A stretch of 26,199 nucleotides of DNA from positions 1 to 26,199 of IMG/VR virus record IMGVR_UViG_3300020160_001689, one strand, 5' to 3'. Positions 1-8,509 of this stretch are shown in pieces; position 1 is the stretch's first letter, and each line of letters begins with the position of its first letter. The notes under the pieces are model-generated. The model saw only the letters and a program-made list of their open reading frames with translations. It was not told the DNA's origin and did no database searches. The position numbers and the translations under genes are program-made. This stretch comes from a virus.

Positions 1-2556
1 AGTCAGGGAGGTATTGGCATGTAATTTGCCTTCACCTATAACTAATGATTGTGTGACGCTGTCAATAGTATAATCAAATGTGTCAGTATCAAAGTTATTC
101 TCAAAAACAATGTCACCAATATTCTGTATAGACTTGTATGATAATGCAAATCCCAAATTATTATCAATAGTGCCATTGCCAATTTGATAACCAAATATTT
201 TAGTGCCACCAACCAATGATGTGGCGGTTCCCGAGCCACTACCCACACCAGTCGCAATAAAAATTGTGCCCAGGGTATTGGTTGATGCACCAATTGTCGT
301 AAAATCTGTAGTGCCTATGGATTCAATCCTATATTTTAAGCCAATACTAAAAGCACCGGCAGATGTTACTCCGAGATTGTCAGGTGTTAATGCAAACGTT
401 GAGCCAGGATACTTGTTGGTGTCACCAAAGCTAACACCACTATCATCAAATACATCAAACATGGGAGTTTGGTTTATATTGGTTTTTTGTTGTCCAATAT
501 GCCATGCTGTACCATCAAACCAGACTGTTTTGCCACTCTTGGTAGCACCACGAGTAATTAATACAGATTCATTTGCATCAACAGTAGCATGTTCAACCAA
601 TGTTAAATGTTTAAATTGACTACTACCATCTCCAAACGGATCAACCACACTGACCTTATAAATCTTATTAGCAACATCAGGATTGATATCTGCAGAAAAT
701 ATCACTGTCATACCATCAGCTATATCAATACTATCAACAAGTTTATATTGTGTTTTTTCAACATGACTAAACGCATCAGTTTCTGTCATATCAAACAAAT
801 CTACAGTTTGTTTAAACGTTTTGCCTGAATTATATAATTGCAGATCGTAATTAAACTCCACAATAGGGCGTTTAGCATTAATTGATTGATCAATTACTGG
901 GGTAAATCCATTATACTCCGCAGTTGCATTGATAACATCAACGTGGAACCATCTATTACTTCTGCTCCAGGCATTTTGATCTCGGCTGGCTCTATTAACA
1001 GTGATGTAATCCAATCGCGTTGGTCCGGCAAAAGAAGGATCCCATGTAGTAGCATCCCAACCAACAGTATCAAATCGTTGTGATTCTGGAATGATATATG
1101 CTTCTGGGGTAATCATATCGGCCACAGCAACCAAGCGTATGGAATCTCCAACACCTTCAACATAAAATTCATTAAATTGATATGATTCAGGAGTTACTGT
1201 TGAATCAAACTTAACTTTTAATCCATTGGTAAATGTTACATTGTTTGGACTAATGTAGGAGGATTTTCCCACGATGTCTAACTCAGCATTAATTGGGGCG
1301 GAAGATACAGCATCAATTAATTTAATAGTGCCAAACATACCATCATTATTTGCATCTTGATAATACAATGTATCAATGTTTGCTGTAACTGGTGGTAATA
1401 ATTCTAATCGGTAGTTGTGCGGATTTTTATAAAAGTATTTGGCCGCATAAGTTGTTCCGCTTGCGATCTTGATCTTATTACCGGATTGACACTCATTTAA
1501 GTATCGTAATTTAATAATTGGAGTAGAGTAGGTATAGTCAACCTGAAGCGAGAAGATCCCCTGGCGACGAATCGTTGGTACTATTGTACCCACATCATAT
1601 GCTTCCTCATCAAATGCATGTTGATAGTCATCGAAAATGTTGAATGATGTCCAATCTTCATCATTTACAGAATTATTAACAAAAATTAATGTCTTGTTTT
1701 CAATATCTCTAACGCTATCAATACTACCGTATAAACTTTTAAACCGATCCAGTGTTAGGTTATGTAATTGTTTGAATGTTAAACTAGTTGCAAAGTCAAC
1801 GACAGTTTGTTCTGGTGCTTCCAAAATCCAATCTTGTGCGGTACGTTGTGGAACACCAAATATTACTTCTCCACTGTCAGTACCATTATACATCATTCCA
1901 TAAATGTCACGAGTACTTTCATTTGTTTGGTTAGAATATACTCCAGAAACACCAGGCTCTGCTTGTATATAAAAACTATTGCCATCTTGGTTGAGATTAA
2001 ATGTATATGTACCACCACGAGCTAATATGATGGTTGGATTTAGTTGCTTGAGCCCACTGAGTTTATAAGCGTTATCTGACGGGACTCTGGTAACGGTGTA
2101 GTCTTGATTAAACAATACCCCACTTGCACCAACATCAACCGAGTCTAATCCATTTGTTAACCAATAATATTGGCTGTAGTTAATGAACTTATCAAAGTCA
2201 TATTGACCATCGTAACTATAATACTCATTTGAAAATAATCTATCATGATTGCTATTATTACCACCATAAAAATTGATCGAGGATAATACATCAGCATAAT
2301 TAGATACAAACTTTTCCTGATTGGGTATCGATACCACAACACCTGGCTCTAACTGATATTGTTGCCGTTCTAAAGTTAACTCTGGTAGATAATTGTCTCC
2401 CTGAGCATGTGCTTGACTGGTGGAACGACCGATGTACCCATGTATTCTCCCAAGGCTTGTTTTAGTTACTAATTGATCTAATGTAGCATTAAGAAATTTC
2501 TTATTGTGGTCAGTTTGAAATATTTGTGGTAGTAATTTAATAGTTCTAGTTGCCAT
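1..2556 (-). CDS. Large virion/baseplate protein in the gp7 position (partial, 3' end beyond the left edge)
   Basis: The reading frame opens at the ATG at 2556-2554, two bases past the gp6 stop, and has no stop down to base 1, so at least 852 codons are present and the C terminus is missing. The N terminus (MATRTIKLLPQIFQTD, then NKKFLNATLDQLV) resembles a large structural protein that follows gp6 in environmental T4-like phages; T4 itself has gp7, a baseplate wedge protein, here. The rest is rich in Tyr, Asn, Ser and Thr, as expected for beta-structured virion proteins. Near residues 738-783 there is a module containing IGTTDFTTIGA followed by a Gly/Thr stretch, a motif I associate with phage structural proteins. 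No catalytic motif or membrane segment is seen. It is co-transcribed with gp6. The family assignment rests on position and N-terminal similarity; a tail-fibre-linked structural role is also possible. Confidence 0.72.
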   Translation of the reverse strand, partial: MATRTIKLLPQIFQTDHNKKFLNATLDQLVTKTSLGRIHGYIGRSTSQAHAQGDNYLPELTLERQQYQLEPGVVVSIPNQEKFVSNYADVLSSINFYGGNNSNHDRLFSNEYYSYDGQYDFDKFINYSQYYWLTNGLDSVDVGASGVLFNQDYTVTRVPSDNAYKLSGLKQLNPTIILARGGTYTFNLNQDGNSFYIQAEPGVSGVYSNQTNESTRDIYGMMYNGTDSGEVIFGVPQRTAQDWILEAPEQTVVDFATSLTFKQLHNLTLDRFKSLYGSIDSVRDIENKTLIFVNNSVNDEDWTSFNIFDDYQHAFDEEAYDVGTIVPTIRRQGIFSLQVDYTYSTPIIKLRYLNECQSGNKIKIASGTTYAAKYFYKNPHNYRLELLPPVTANIDTLYYQDANNDGMFGTIKLIDAVSSAPINAELDIVGKSSYISPNNVTFTNGLKVKFDSTVTPESYQFNEFYVEGVGDSIRLVAVADMITPEAYIIPESQRFDTVGWDATTWDPSFAGPTRLDYITVNRASRDQNAWSRSNRWFHVDVINATAEYNGFTPVIDQSINAKRPIVEFNYDLQLYNSGKTFKQTVDLFDMTETDAFSHVEKTQYKLVDSIDIADGMTVIFSADINPDVANKIYKVSVVDPFGDGSSQFKHLTLVEHATVDANESVLITRGATKSGKTVWFDGTAWHIGQQKTNINQTPMFDVFDDSGVSFGDTNKYPGSTFALTPDNLGVTSAGAFSIGLKYRIESIGTTDFTTIGASTNTLGTIFIATGVGSGSGTATSLVGGTKIFGYQIGNGTIDNNLGFALSYKSIQNIGDIVFENNFDTDTFDYTIDSVTQSLVIGEGKLHANTSLT

Positions 2557-2558
2557 AA

Positions 2559-5500
2559 TTATACCTGATTAAGTTGTGCATTTGTTATTGCTGGGATGAT
2601 CTGAATGTCGTTGGCTGTTACTGCACTGACAAAAATCTCATCCGGTCCGGCATTGACTTGAAATAAATTACCAAACTTCTGATTAGCGTCCTGTGATACA
2701 ATAACGACACTGCTAATATAAGAAGCTAATTTATTATGTAAATATGCACTAAGTTCAGTATAATAAAATGTTTCACCAAAATCCCAATTGTCAATAGAAA
2801 AATATTCATTTAATGCAGTGATAAGTCGAGACTTAATTTCAGTATCACTAATGTTAATTACTGAACTCTTAACTACTTTAAAAGTACCACGCAATGCTGG
2901 TGCGGCTTTTGCACCAAACAATGGTTTAAATACTGCGGTGTTGTAAATTATGGTATCGCTTATCATCTTGTAATTTTCTAAATCTGAGAAATTTAAAAGT
3001 AAATCTTCACTGCTAGGAATAGTTGGTTCTGTAATCTTTCCGGTTGCATCAGTTACCCAACGCACATAATCATCACTGTAATTTTTAGTTAATAGATATA
3101 AATCTATAATATTGTTTGGTGACGGATCAATTCGTCTATTGTTTGGACTATTGTGTCTATATTGAAAGGACAAATCTTGCCTACCAACTTTATATTCGTA
3201 GCTGGTCGATACTGTAATGGTTCTGGTATTACCAGCAATAGTCAATACATAGAATTTATCGTCAGTACTGGCATAAAATACTGTGCCATTTGTATATCTA
3301 GTTTTGGCTGCATTAATAGCGGCCTGTGTAGTATGTTGTAATATTATATCACCACTGGATATTGGAGTACGATCTTCGTTAGATTCTATTTTGTAATAAA
3401 CTCTCTTTGAGGTAGTATTAACACTGGGTGCAACAACATCAATGAAAAAATCTGGATTATTCGGAACTCCATCGTCGTCTATATCATTAAATGTCACACG
3501 AACTCTTTCGTTATTTTCGTATCCATCAGCACCAACTACACTATCATATACCGCTAACGTAGTGGGTGTTATCAATGGGGTAGCTGAGTCAGGTTGTGAG
3601 TTAATTTTTAATACTTTGATTTGATCAGTAACCACTAATCCAGTCTTGGGATCAAATACTCGTTGTGTATTATCAAAATAAAATCTTGTTTGTAATTCAC
3701 TTTCAAAGTAATAATCTAATCCACGATATGTAATAGTGTAGATTGCATTAGTGACCGTAAATTTAATTAACCAACTTGCATCCAAGTTACTATTTGCGCC
3801 AACTGTCGCATATGTTTGACTAAAACTACCAGTTGCATTTAAATCGTTGGGAGAAATAGTATACCAAGCCAACGTTACTGGATCATACCCCAATCCAAAA
3901 TTTTGATATTGGTCAATATAATCCACAACTTCTTGCCGTACTGTGCTGTTTAAGGAATCTACATATGGTGCAATTACCTGTATTGCTTCGGCACCATCTG
4001 GAATAATATCTGTTAATGCAACAGGTCCATTACCAAACGATGCTATCTCAGCCGCATCAAAAGTGCCATCACTATCAACAGACTTAATTGATGTGTATAT
4101 GTAGCGAGATTCACTTTCATATGTTGGGGTACCTGTTTGAATAGTACGATTAATATCAAAGTAATTACCTGCGCCAGCATCAAATTTTACTATAGCACCA
4201 GGGCGTAAATGAATACGCGGAGCACCTACATATGCACCAATTTGCAATAAATCTCCATTGCTTTGTTGGAAATTACCAGTAACAGTATTAGTGCCTATAG
4301 TTTGTTGATTCCAGTAAGTATTGGTTAATGTATACCGAGTAAAGTAAGAGTAATAAAAATGTTTAGTTGCTTGATCATTTAAAATAGGTGATATTTTACT
4401 TTCAATTACTTGTTGAATATCGCTTATGGTTGTAAATTCAAATGTCTGAGTTAGAGCAGTATCTTGTCTGTATACGATACCATCATCACAGAAGATATTT
4501 GTACTACTATACTTCCCAGTAGTGTCTAATACATCCAAATAACGGCTAATACCACTGCTTGTTCGGTTAACTGCTTTAACTTTAATTAAGTTATTGAATT
4601 TTGTAAATGGAAGAATATTGTAGTCTTCACCATTGACCATGCGATTCTGTACATAGTATTGTTGTGGAGCGTTAGTTCTAATATCTGACAGAGTTTCTCT
4701 GGATTTTGCATTAGTTACTGAATACTTTAAACTAACAGATAGAGTTAATGTCTCTGTTCTACCGGCTTTGCTAAGATATGGAATAGACAATTGCACATTG
4801 CTAATTTCGTCAGGAGTAATTCTATAATCTAAATTATTACTAGTTCTGTAAAATAAAGTAAATGGGCCTTGTGGGATATCAGCAAATATACCATCACCAA
4901 AAACTAAATCAATCTGATCATTACCACGTGATGCAACTTCAAATATTTTTCTATTAACATTATTAACAGTGTTATAAGCAATGTTTGTATTGCTTATGTT
5001 GGGTAATTGTGCCCATTGTGCAGTGGCAAAATTTAAACTGTTAAGTTGATACAACCAAATATCCAGATTGTTTATGTTATCAGTGTTGATACTAACCACT
5101 CTGTTTACTAAACTTTCCTGGAAATTTAATGATACACTTTGCAGTTCTCCTTGTTTAAACAACACAAAGAATCCAGTATTGTTACTGGCATTACCTAAAT
5201 TGTCGTTTCTAGCAATAAGGTTAAAAGTTGAACTAACGTTTGGACTGCTTTCATATATAAAACTTTGCCCTATGGTAGTACCACTTACTGCTTCAAATAT
5301 CATGTTGCTACCATTTACTTCTGACTTAAATTTATATACGTTACTGCCCTGTGATGACAACCTTAAACTATACTCGTCTGTTTTAACACCATTAAGATAT
5401 TGACTGTTTCCAGGTTTACCAACTCGCTGTCCTGAGATCATCGCTGAATTCATAACTGTAACAAACTGCTCATACCAATTTGAATTGGTATTGTCATTCC

Positions 5501-5930
5501 AAAATATTAATGCGTTGGATAAACTAACCCCATCACTGTCTGATATTTCTTCAGTTGTAGATATGCTATCTATTTTTAATACACCGCTGGCTGGAACGTT
5601 TCGTTGTGGTCGATAATTGACTAACCGTGCCAACCGCAATACGCTATCTCTGCGTTCAGCAGTATCAATGAAATTCTCTCTGGCATTAAGATCAGCACGG
5701 AAGGCTAAGTTTTGACCCAAGAATGCAATTAGATCGATTAATGCAATATATTCACTGCTTTCAATAAAATCGTTAAAATCTTCTGGATAATATAGACGTA
5801 AATAGTCAATCATGGACTTACGCAACGTTTCATAGTCGTAGGCTTTAAAGTCAGCGTTTCTAAAACTCTGATATACTTTGGTCCAGTCTTCTGCAACCAA
5901 TAATGTTTGTTGTCGTGTAATTTGTGCCAT
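2559..5930 (-). CDS. 6: Baseplate wedge protein gp6 (baseplate J-like)
   Basis: This 1123-residue protein matches the gp6/baseplate J family, which forms the inner ring of the baseplate wedge and joins neighbouring wedges around the hub. The N-terminal third is the most recognisable part: DFKAYDYETLRKSMIDYL, then YYPEDFNDF, SSEYIALIDLIAFLGQNLA and NARENFIDTAERRDSVLRLA, the typical start of the long gp6 proteins of environmental T4-like phages. T4 gp6 is about 660 residues, so this one is much longer, with extra beta-rich sequence in the middle and C-terminal half. The gp25-gp6 order is as in T4. The start follows a 45-base gap after gp25 that contains a CATAAATA late-promoter-like box; the Shine-Dalgarno is weak (AGAG). 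The stop lies two bases before the next gene. Identity is confident; the role of the extra length is unknown. Confidence 0.88.
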   Translation of the reverse strand: MAQITRQQTLLVAEDWTKVYQSFRNADFKAYDYETLRKSMIDYLRLYYPEDFNDFIESSEYIALIDLIAFLGQNLAFRADLNARENFIDTAERRDSVLRLARLVNYRPQRNVPASGVLKIDSISTTEEISDSDGVSLSNALIFWNDNTNSNWYEQFVTVMNSAMISGQRVGKPGNSQYLNGVKTDEYSLRLSSQGSNVYKFKSEVNGSNMIFEAVSGTTIGQSFIYESSPNVSSTFNLIARNDNLGNASNNTGFFVLFKQGELQSVSLNFQESLVNRVVSINTDNINNLDIWLYQLNSLNFATAQWAQLPNISNTNIAYNTVNNVNRKIFEVASRGNDQIDLVFGDGIFADIPQGPFTLFYRTSNNLDYRITPDEISNVQLSIPYLSKAGRTETLTLSVSLKYSVTNAKSRETLSDIRTNAPQQYYVQNRMVNGEDYNILPFTKFNNLIKVKAVNRTSSGISRYLDVLDTTGKYSSTNIFCDDGIVYRQDTALTQTFEFTTISDIQQVIESKISPILNDQATKHFYYSYFTRYTLTNTYWNQQTIGTNTVTGNFQQSNGDLLQIGAYVGAPRIHLRPGAIVKFDAGAGNYFDINRTIQTGTPTYESESRYIYTSIKSVDSDGTFDAAEIASFGNGPVALTDIIPDGAEAIQVIAPYVDSLNSTVRQEVVDYIDQYQNFGLGYDPVTLAWYTISPNDLNATGSFSQTYATVGANSNLDASWLIKFTVTNAIYTITYRGLDYYFESELQTRFYFDNTQRVFDPKTGLVVTDQIKVLKINSQPDSATPLITPTTLAVYDSVVGADGYENNERVRVTFNDIDDDGVPNNPDFFIDVVAPSVNTTSKRVYYKIESNEDRTPISSGDIILQHTTQAAINAAKTRYTNGTVFYASTDDKFYVLTIAGNTRTITVSTSYEYKVGRQDLSFQYRHNSPNNRRIDPSPNNIIDLYLLTKNYSDDYVRWVTDATGKITEPTIPSSEDLLLNFSDLENYKMISDTIIYNTAVFKPLFGAKAAPALRGTFKVVKSSVINISDTEIKSRLITALNEYFSIDNWDFGETFYYTELSAYLHNKLASYISSVVIVSQDANQKFGNLFQVNAGPDEIFVSAVTANDIQIIPAITNAQLNQV

Positions 5931-5947
5931 AATTTACTCTATTTTAA

Positions 5948-5955
5948 TATTTATG
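5948..5955 (-). promoter_or_regulatory. Late-promoter-like box CATAAATA before gp6
   Basis: On the minus strand this reads CATAAATA, one base from the T4 late consensus TATAAATA. It lies in the 45-base gap between gp25 and gp6, about 18 bases upstream of the gp6 ATG. The genome encodes a gp55 late sigma factor, so such sites are expected. AT-rich sequence gives chance matches, so this single site is moderate evidence. Confidence 0.42.
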
Positions 5956-5975
5956 TAGCTTATAATACTGCACTA

Positions 5976-6350
5976 TTAAAGGCTCATTACTGCATTTTTG
6001 TTCTGATCAAATTGCATAATTAGCTTTGATGTTTGATTAGAGTTTACTAGACTTAAAATAATTTCCACTTGAACACCTTGGTCGTAACTGGTTACCGTGA
6101 CCTTATCAGCATTAACTCTAGGTTCATAATCTATAACTTGTTTAATCTCGTCAACTATTTTTTGTCTGGTATCTTCCATAAGTGGTTCAAATAAATGAGC
6201 CCATATTCCACAGCCAAACGTAGGGCGCATAAGTTTTTCACCACGCTTTATATTAAAGTGATTTATTAAATCACGCTTAATCAACTCAAAATCAGCTAAT
6301 CTAAATTTACGATTGGCTGATTGAGTATTAAATCCTTTGTACGTAGCCAT
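5976..6350 (-). CDS. 25: Baseplate wedge protein gp25
   Basis: This 124-residue protein belongs to the GPW/gp25 family, a conserved baseplate wedge component of contractile injection systems that binds gp6 and helps start sheath assembly. Visible family features are the N-terminal region leading to LIKRDLINHFNIKRGEKLM, the segment RPTFGCGIWAHLFEP and the conserved EPR triplet in VIDYEPRVNADKVTV. The length is normal for the family (T4 gp25 is 132 residues). Its ATG overlaps the gp5 stop as TAATG, and a GGGAG ribosome-binding sequence sits inside the end of gp5, implying translational coupling. The gp5-gp25-gp6 order agrees with the call. No catalytic role is known for the family despite its old 'acidic lysozyme' label. 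Confidence 0.93.
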   Translation of the reverse strand: MATYKGFNTQSANRKFRLADFELIKRDLINHFNIKRGEKLMRPTFGCGIWAHLFEPLMEDTRQKIVDEIKQVIDYEPRVNADKVTVTSYDQGVQVEIILSLVNSNQTSKLIMQFDQNKNAVMSL

Positions 6351-8491
6351 TATGCAATCAAACTCCCATTATTTGTTAACGTATTTATAGCAAATTTTCC
6401 CTTGGCCACGAAGGCTAATCCAGACATTCCAATACTATCGGCAGTAGATTGACCATATCTAGTGATATATGCTCCGGCTGCACCAAGGTGATGTGCTGAT
6501 GCCAATACTCCAGCTACATCTGCGGCACCGTCGCCTGGTTTAATTGCTCCGTTGCCCACACAACTGCGGAAATTGCTTTCGGTAAACGATTGCATAGTAA
6601 GTTCTTGTACACCTGGTGCTTGTAAGAACAGAGCTTTGCTGGTTATACCATTCATACCAGTCCAAGCACCTGGGTCATTTAATACCTGATTACCACTACT
6701 CAACCCACCATACAAGGAGTACAAATCTTTGCTGACTAATCCCTCGCCAACTAATGCACCAGCACCCATTTGATATTTGCCCACAAATCCTCCCAACGTA
6801 ACTGCATCATATTTCATGTCAGGTGCCGCCATTCCTACCATATATGCTTTGGTTTCATCTTTGGTTAATGTACCTATTGCGACCACTGGGTCTGGTTGTT
6901 TACCAAGATTATTTGCTAGGGTTCCAGCATCCTTGGGAACTGCCGCAACAGCCTTATTGTTATCTACCGGAGGAGGTGGTGTTGCACTATTTGGAACTCC
7001 TTCAATCACAGGAGTACCAGTGCTGGTAACACAATTCTTTGCTGGTGGAGGAGGTACCACTCCTTCAGTACCTTGTTTTTTTGCTTCTGCATCAGTCATT
7101 GCAATTGCATTTGGATTTCTAATTTGCTCAGCAATGACATTGTGATTGATATCAGGCTCATGTGTTGGTACTCGTGTTGCTACACTGCTTATACGTTTTG
7201 GCGAGCTTCTATAACTATCTGCTGTTAATAATGCGTTTGGATATGAGGAACGAGGAATGTCGGCTAATGGAGGCACAGTAGCAGTACCACCACAATTTAA
7301 GTTTACTTTCTCACCACGCAATGACAATGCCCCTGATGCTTTGATGTTTATTGCCGTACCACCATCTAAATTGGTAATTGCACCGCTTTTAAAATTTAAT
7401 GTACCACACGCATGAATTGTAGTATCTTTGGATGAATTAAGGTTGACATACAAACTCTGTAAATCTGTACCTTGTTCTGCCACAACTGTTAGTTTGTTAC
7501 CAGCATACATATTAATGTCTTTGTCAGCATGTAAATTAATACTGTTGGCTGCTCTAAGACTAAATGTGCCTTCACTGAAAATATCTATGTTGCCAGATGC
7601 ATCTAGTTCTACCCAAGCGGTACCTTTGGAATTGCTGATATAGATAAAGTCACTGGTATCATGCATCAATATTTGATGCCCACCACCAGTCTTTAGTCGT
7701 AAAAAATTATTTGCCCCAGTGGTATCTCCATCATCCATCACAAAGGTATGTCCACCTTTACGTATTTTTTTATTAGCTACATCTTTTCTATTAATTAATC
7801 TACCTGGTGTGCTAATACCAAATACTTGACTGGGGCTTTCGCGTTGACTTGAACTGAGAATTGGTCCACGAACGTAATCAAAGTCCAACCCTTGTTTGCG
7901 TAATTGCAACAATTGTTCTTGGTGCAATGGTTTATTATTCTTTTCCCAATTTGGTTGAGATCCTAAATCTTTATTTCTATCATTAAATTCTACTACCGGA
8001 ACTCGATCTGGTCGTCTATCGGAAGGAATTTCTTTATTATCGGTTATCCAATCACTGTTTATACTTGCACCCATACTGGGTACCATATAATGATTGTGTG
8101 CATCCATTATACAAGCAATCCAAAATCCTTTTGTAATATCCCCTTCAGCAAAAATTACCAATACTTTAATGCCAATATCTGGTGGCACCATCCACATACC
8201 ATACGATTGTCTAGTTGTATAGTATCCGTTTTTGTCTTCTTTACTATCTATGTCAGTAGTATAATGTCCATAATATGGTGGTGCATAATTTACCGTAACC
8301 CACTTAGTGTTGTCGTCTTCTTCTGGACTTAGTAAACCGACATATACTTGTAATCTGCCCATGCGTTGTGGGTCAACGTTGTTTTTAACAACGGCAATGT
8401 ATGGCCCAGAATTTACTACTGAGCCATCTTTTGCACCTTCCTGTGTAAACGGTGCTGGTTTATTGGTTGTTTGTGATCGTTCAATTGGCAT
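6350..8491 (-). CDS. 5: Baseplate central spike protein gp5-like, with OB fold, beta-helix and C-terminal muralytic-type domain
   Basis: This 713-residue protein forms the central spike of the baseplate. Residues about 28-150 contain the OB fold (IAVVKNNVDPQRMGRLQVYV, then WVTVNYAPPYYG and a PDIGIKVLVIFAEGD segment), as in gp5/VgrG-type spikes. Residues about 240-400 are regular short strands (GGGHQILMHDTSDFIYISN and similar) typical of the spike beta-helix. A proline-rich linker (PPPPAKN, PPPPVDNN) covers about 470-540. The final part (about 545-705) contains GFVGKYQMGAGAL and FLQAPGVQE, which look like a phage lysozyme/transglycosylase-type domain, but where I expect the catalytic Glu the sequence reads AAPDMKY. 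No T4-type lysozyme domain is present here; it lies in the neighbouring hub protein. The ATG has a GGAAA-type Shine-Dalgarno. Confidence 0.87.
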   Translation of the reverse strand: MPIERSQTTNKPAPFTQEGAKDGSVVNSGPYIAVVKNNVDPQRMGRLQVYVGLLSPEEDDNTKWVTVNYAPPYYGHYTTDIDSKEDKNGYYTTRQSYGMWMVPPDIGIKVLVIFAEGDITKGFWIACIMDAHNHYMVPSMGASINSDWITDNKEIPSDRRPDRVPVVEFNDRNKDLGSQPNWEKNNKPLHQEQLLQLRKQGLDFDYVRGPILSSSQRESPSQVFGISTPGRLINRKDVANKKIRKGGHTFVMDDGDTTGANNFLRLKTGGGHQILMHDTSDFIYISNSKGTAWVELDASGNIDIFSEGTFSLRAANSINLHADKDINMYAGNKLTVVAEQGTDLQSLYVNLNSSKDTTIHACGTLNFKSGAITNLDGGTAINIKASGALSLRGEKVNLNCGGTATVPPLADIPRSSYPNALLTADSYRSSPKRISSVATRVPTHEPDINHNVIAEQIRNPNAIAMTDAEAKKQGTEGVVPPPPAKNCVTSTGTPVIEGVPNSATPPPPVDNNKAVAAVPKDAGTLANNLGKQPDPVVAIGTLTKDETKAYMVGMAAPDMKYDAVTLGGFVGKYQMGAGALVGEGLVSKDLYSLYGGLSSGNQVLNDPGAWTGMNGITSKALFLQAPGVQELTMQSFTESNFRSCVGNGAIKPGDGAADVAGVLASAHHLGAAGAYITRYGQSTADSIGMSGLAFVAKGKFAINTLTNNGSLIA

Positions 8492-8509
8492 ATTAGATTT
8501 CCATATATT

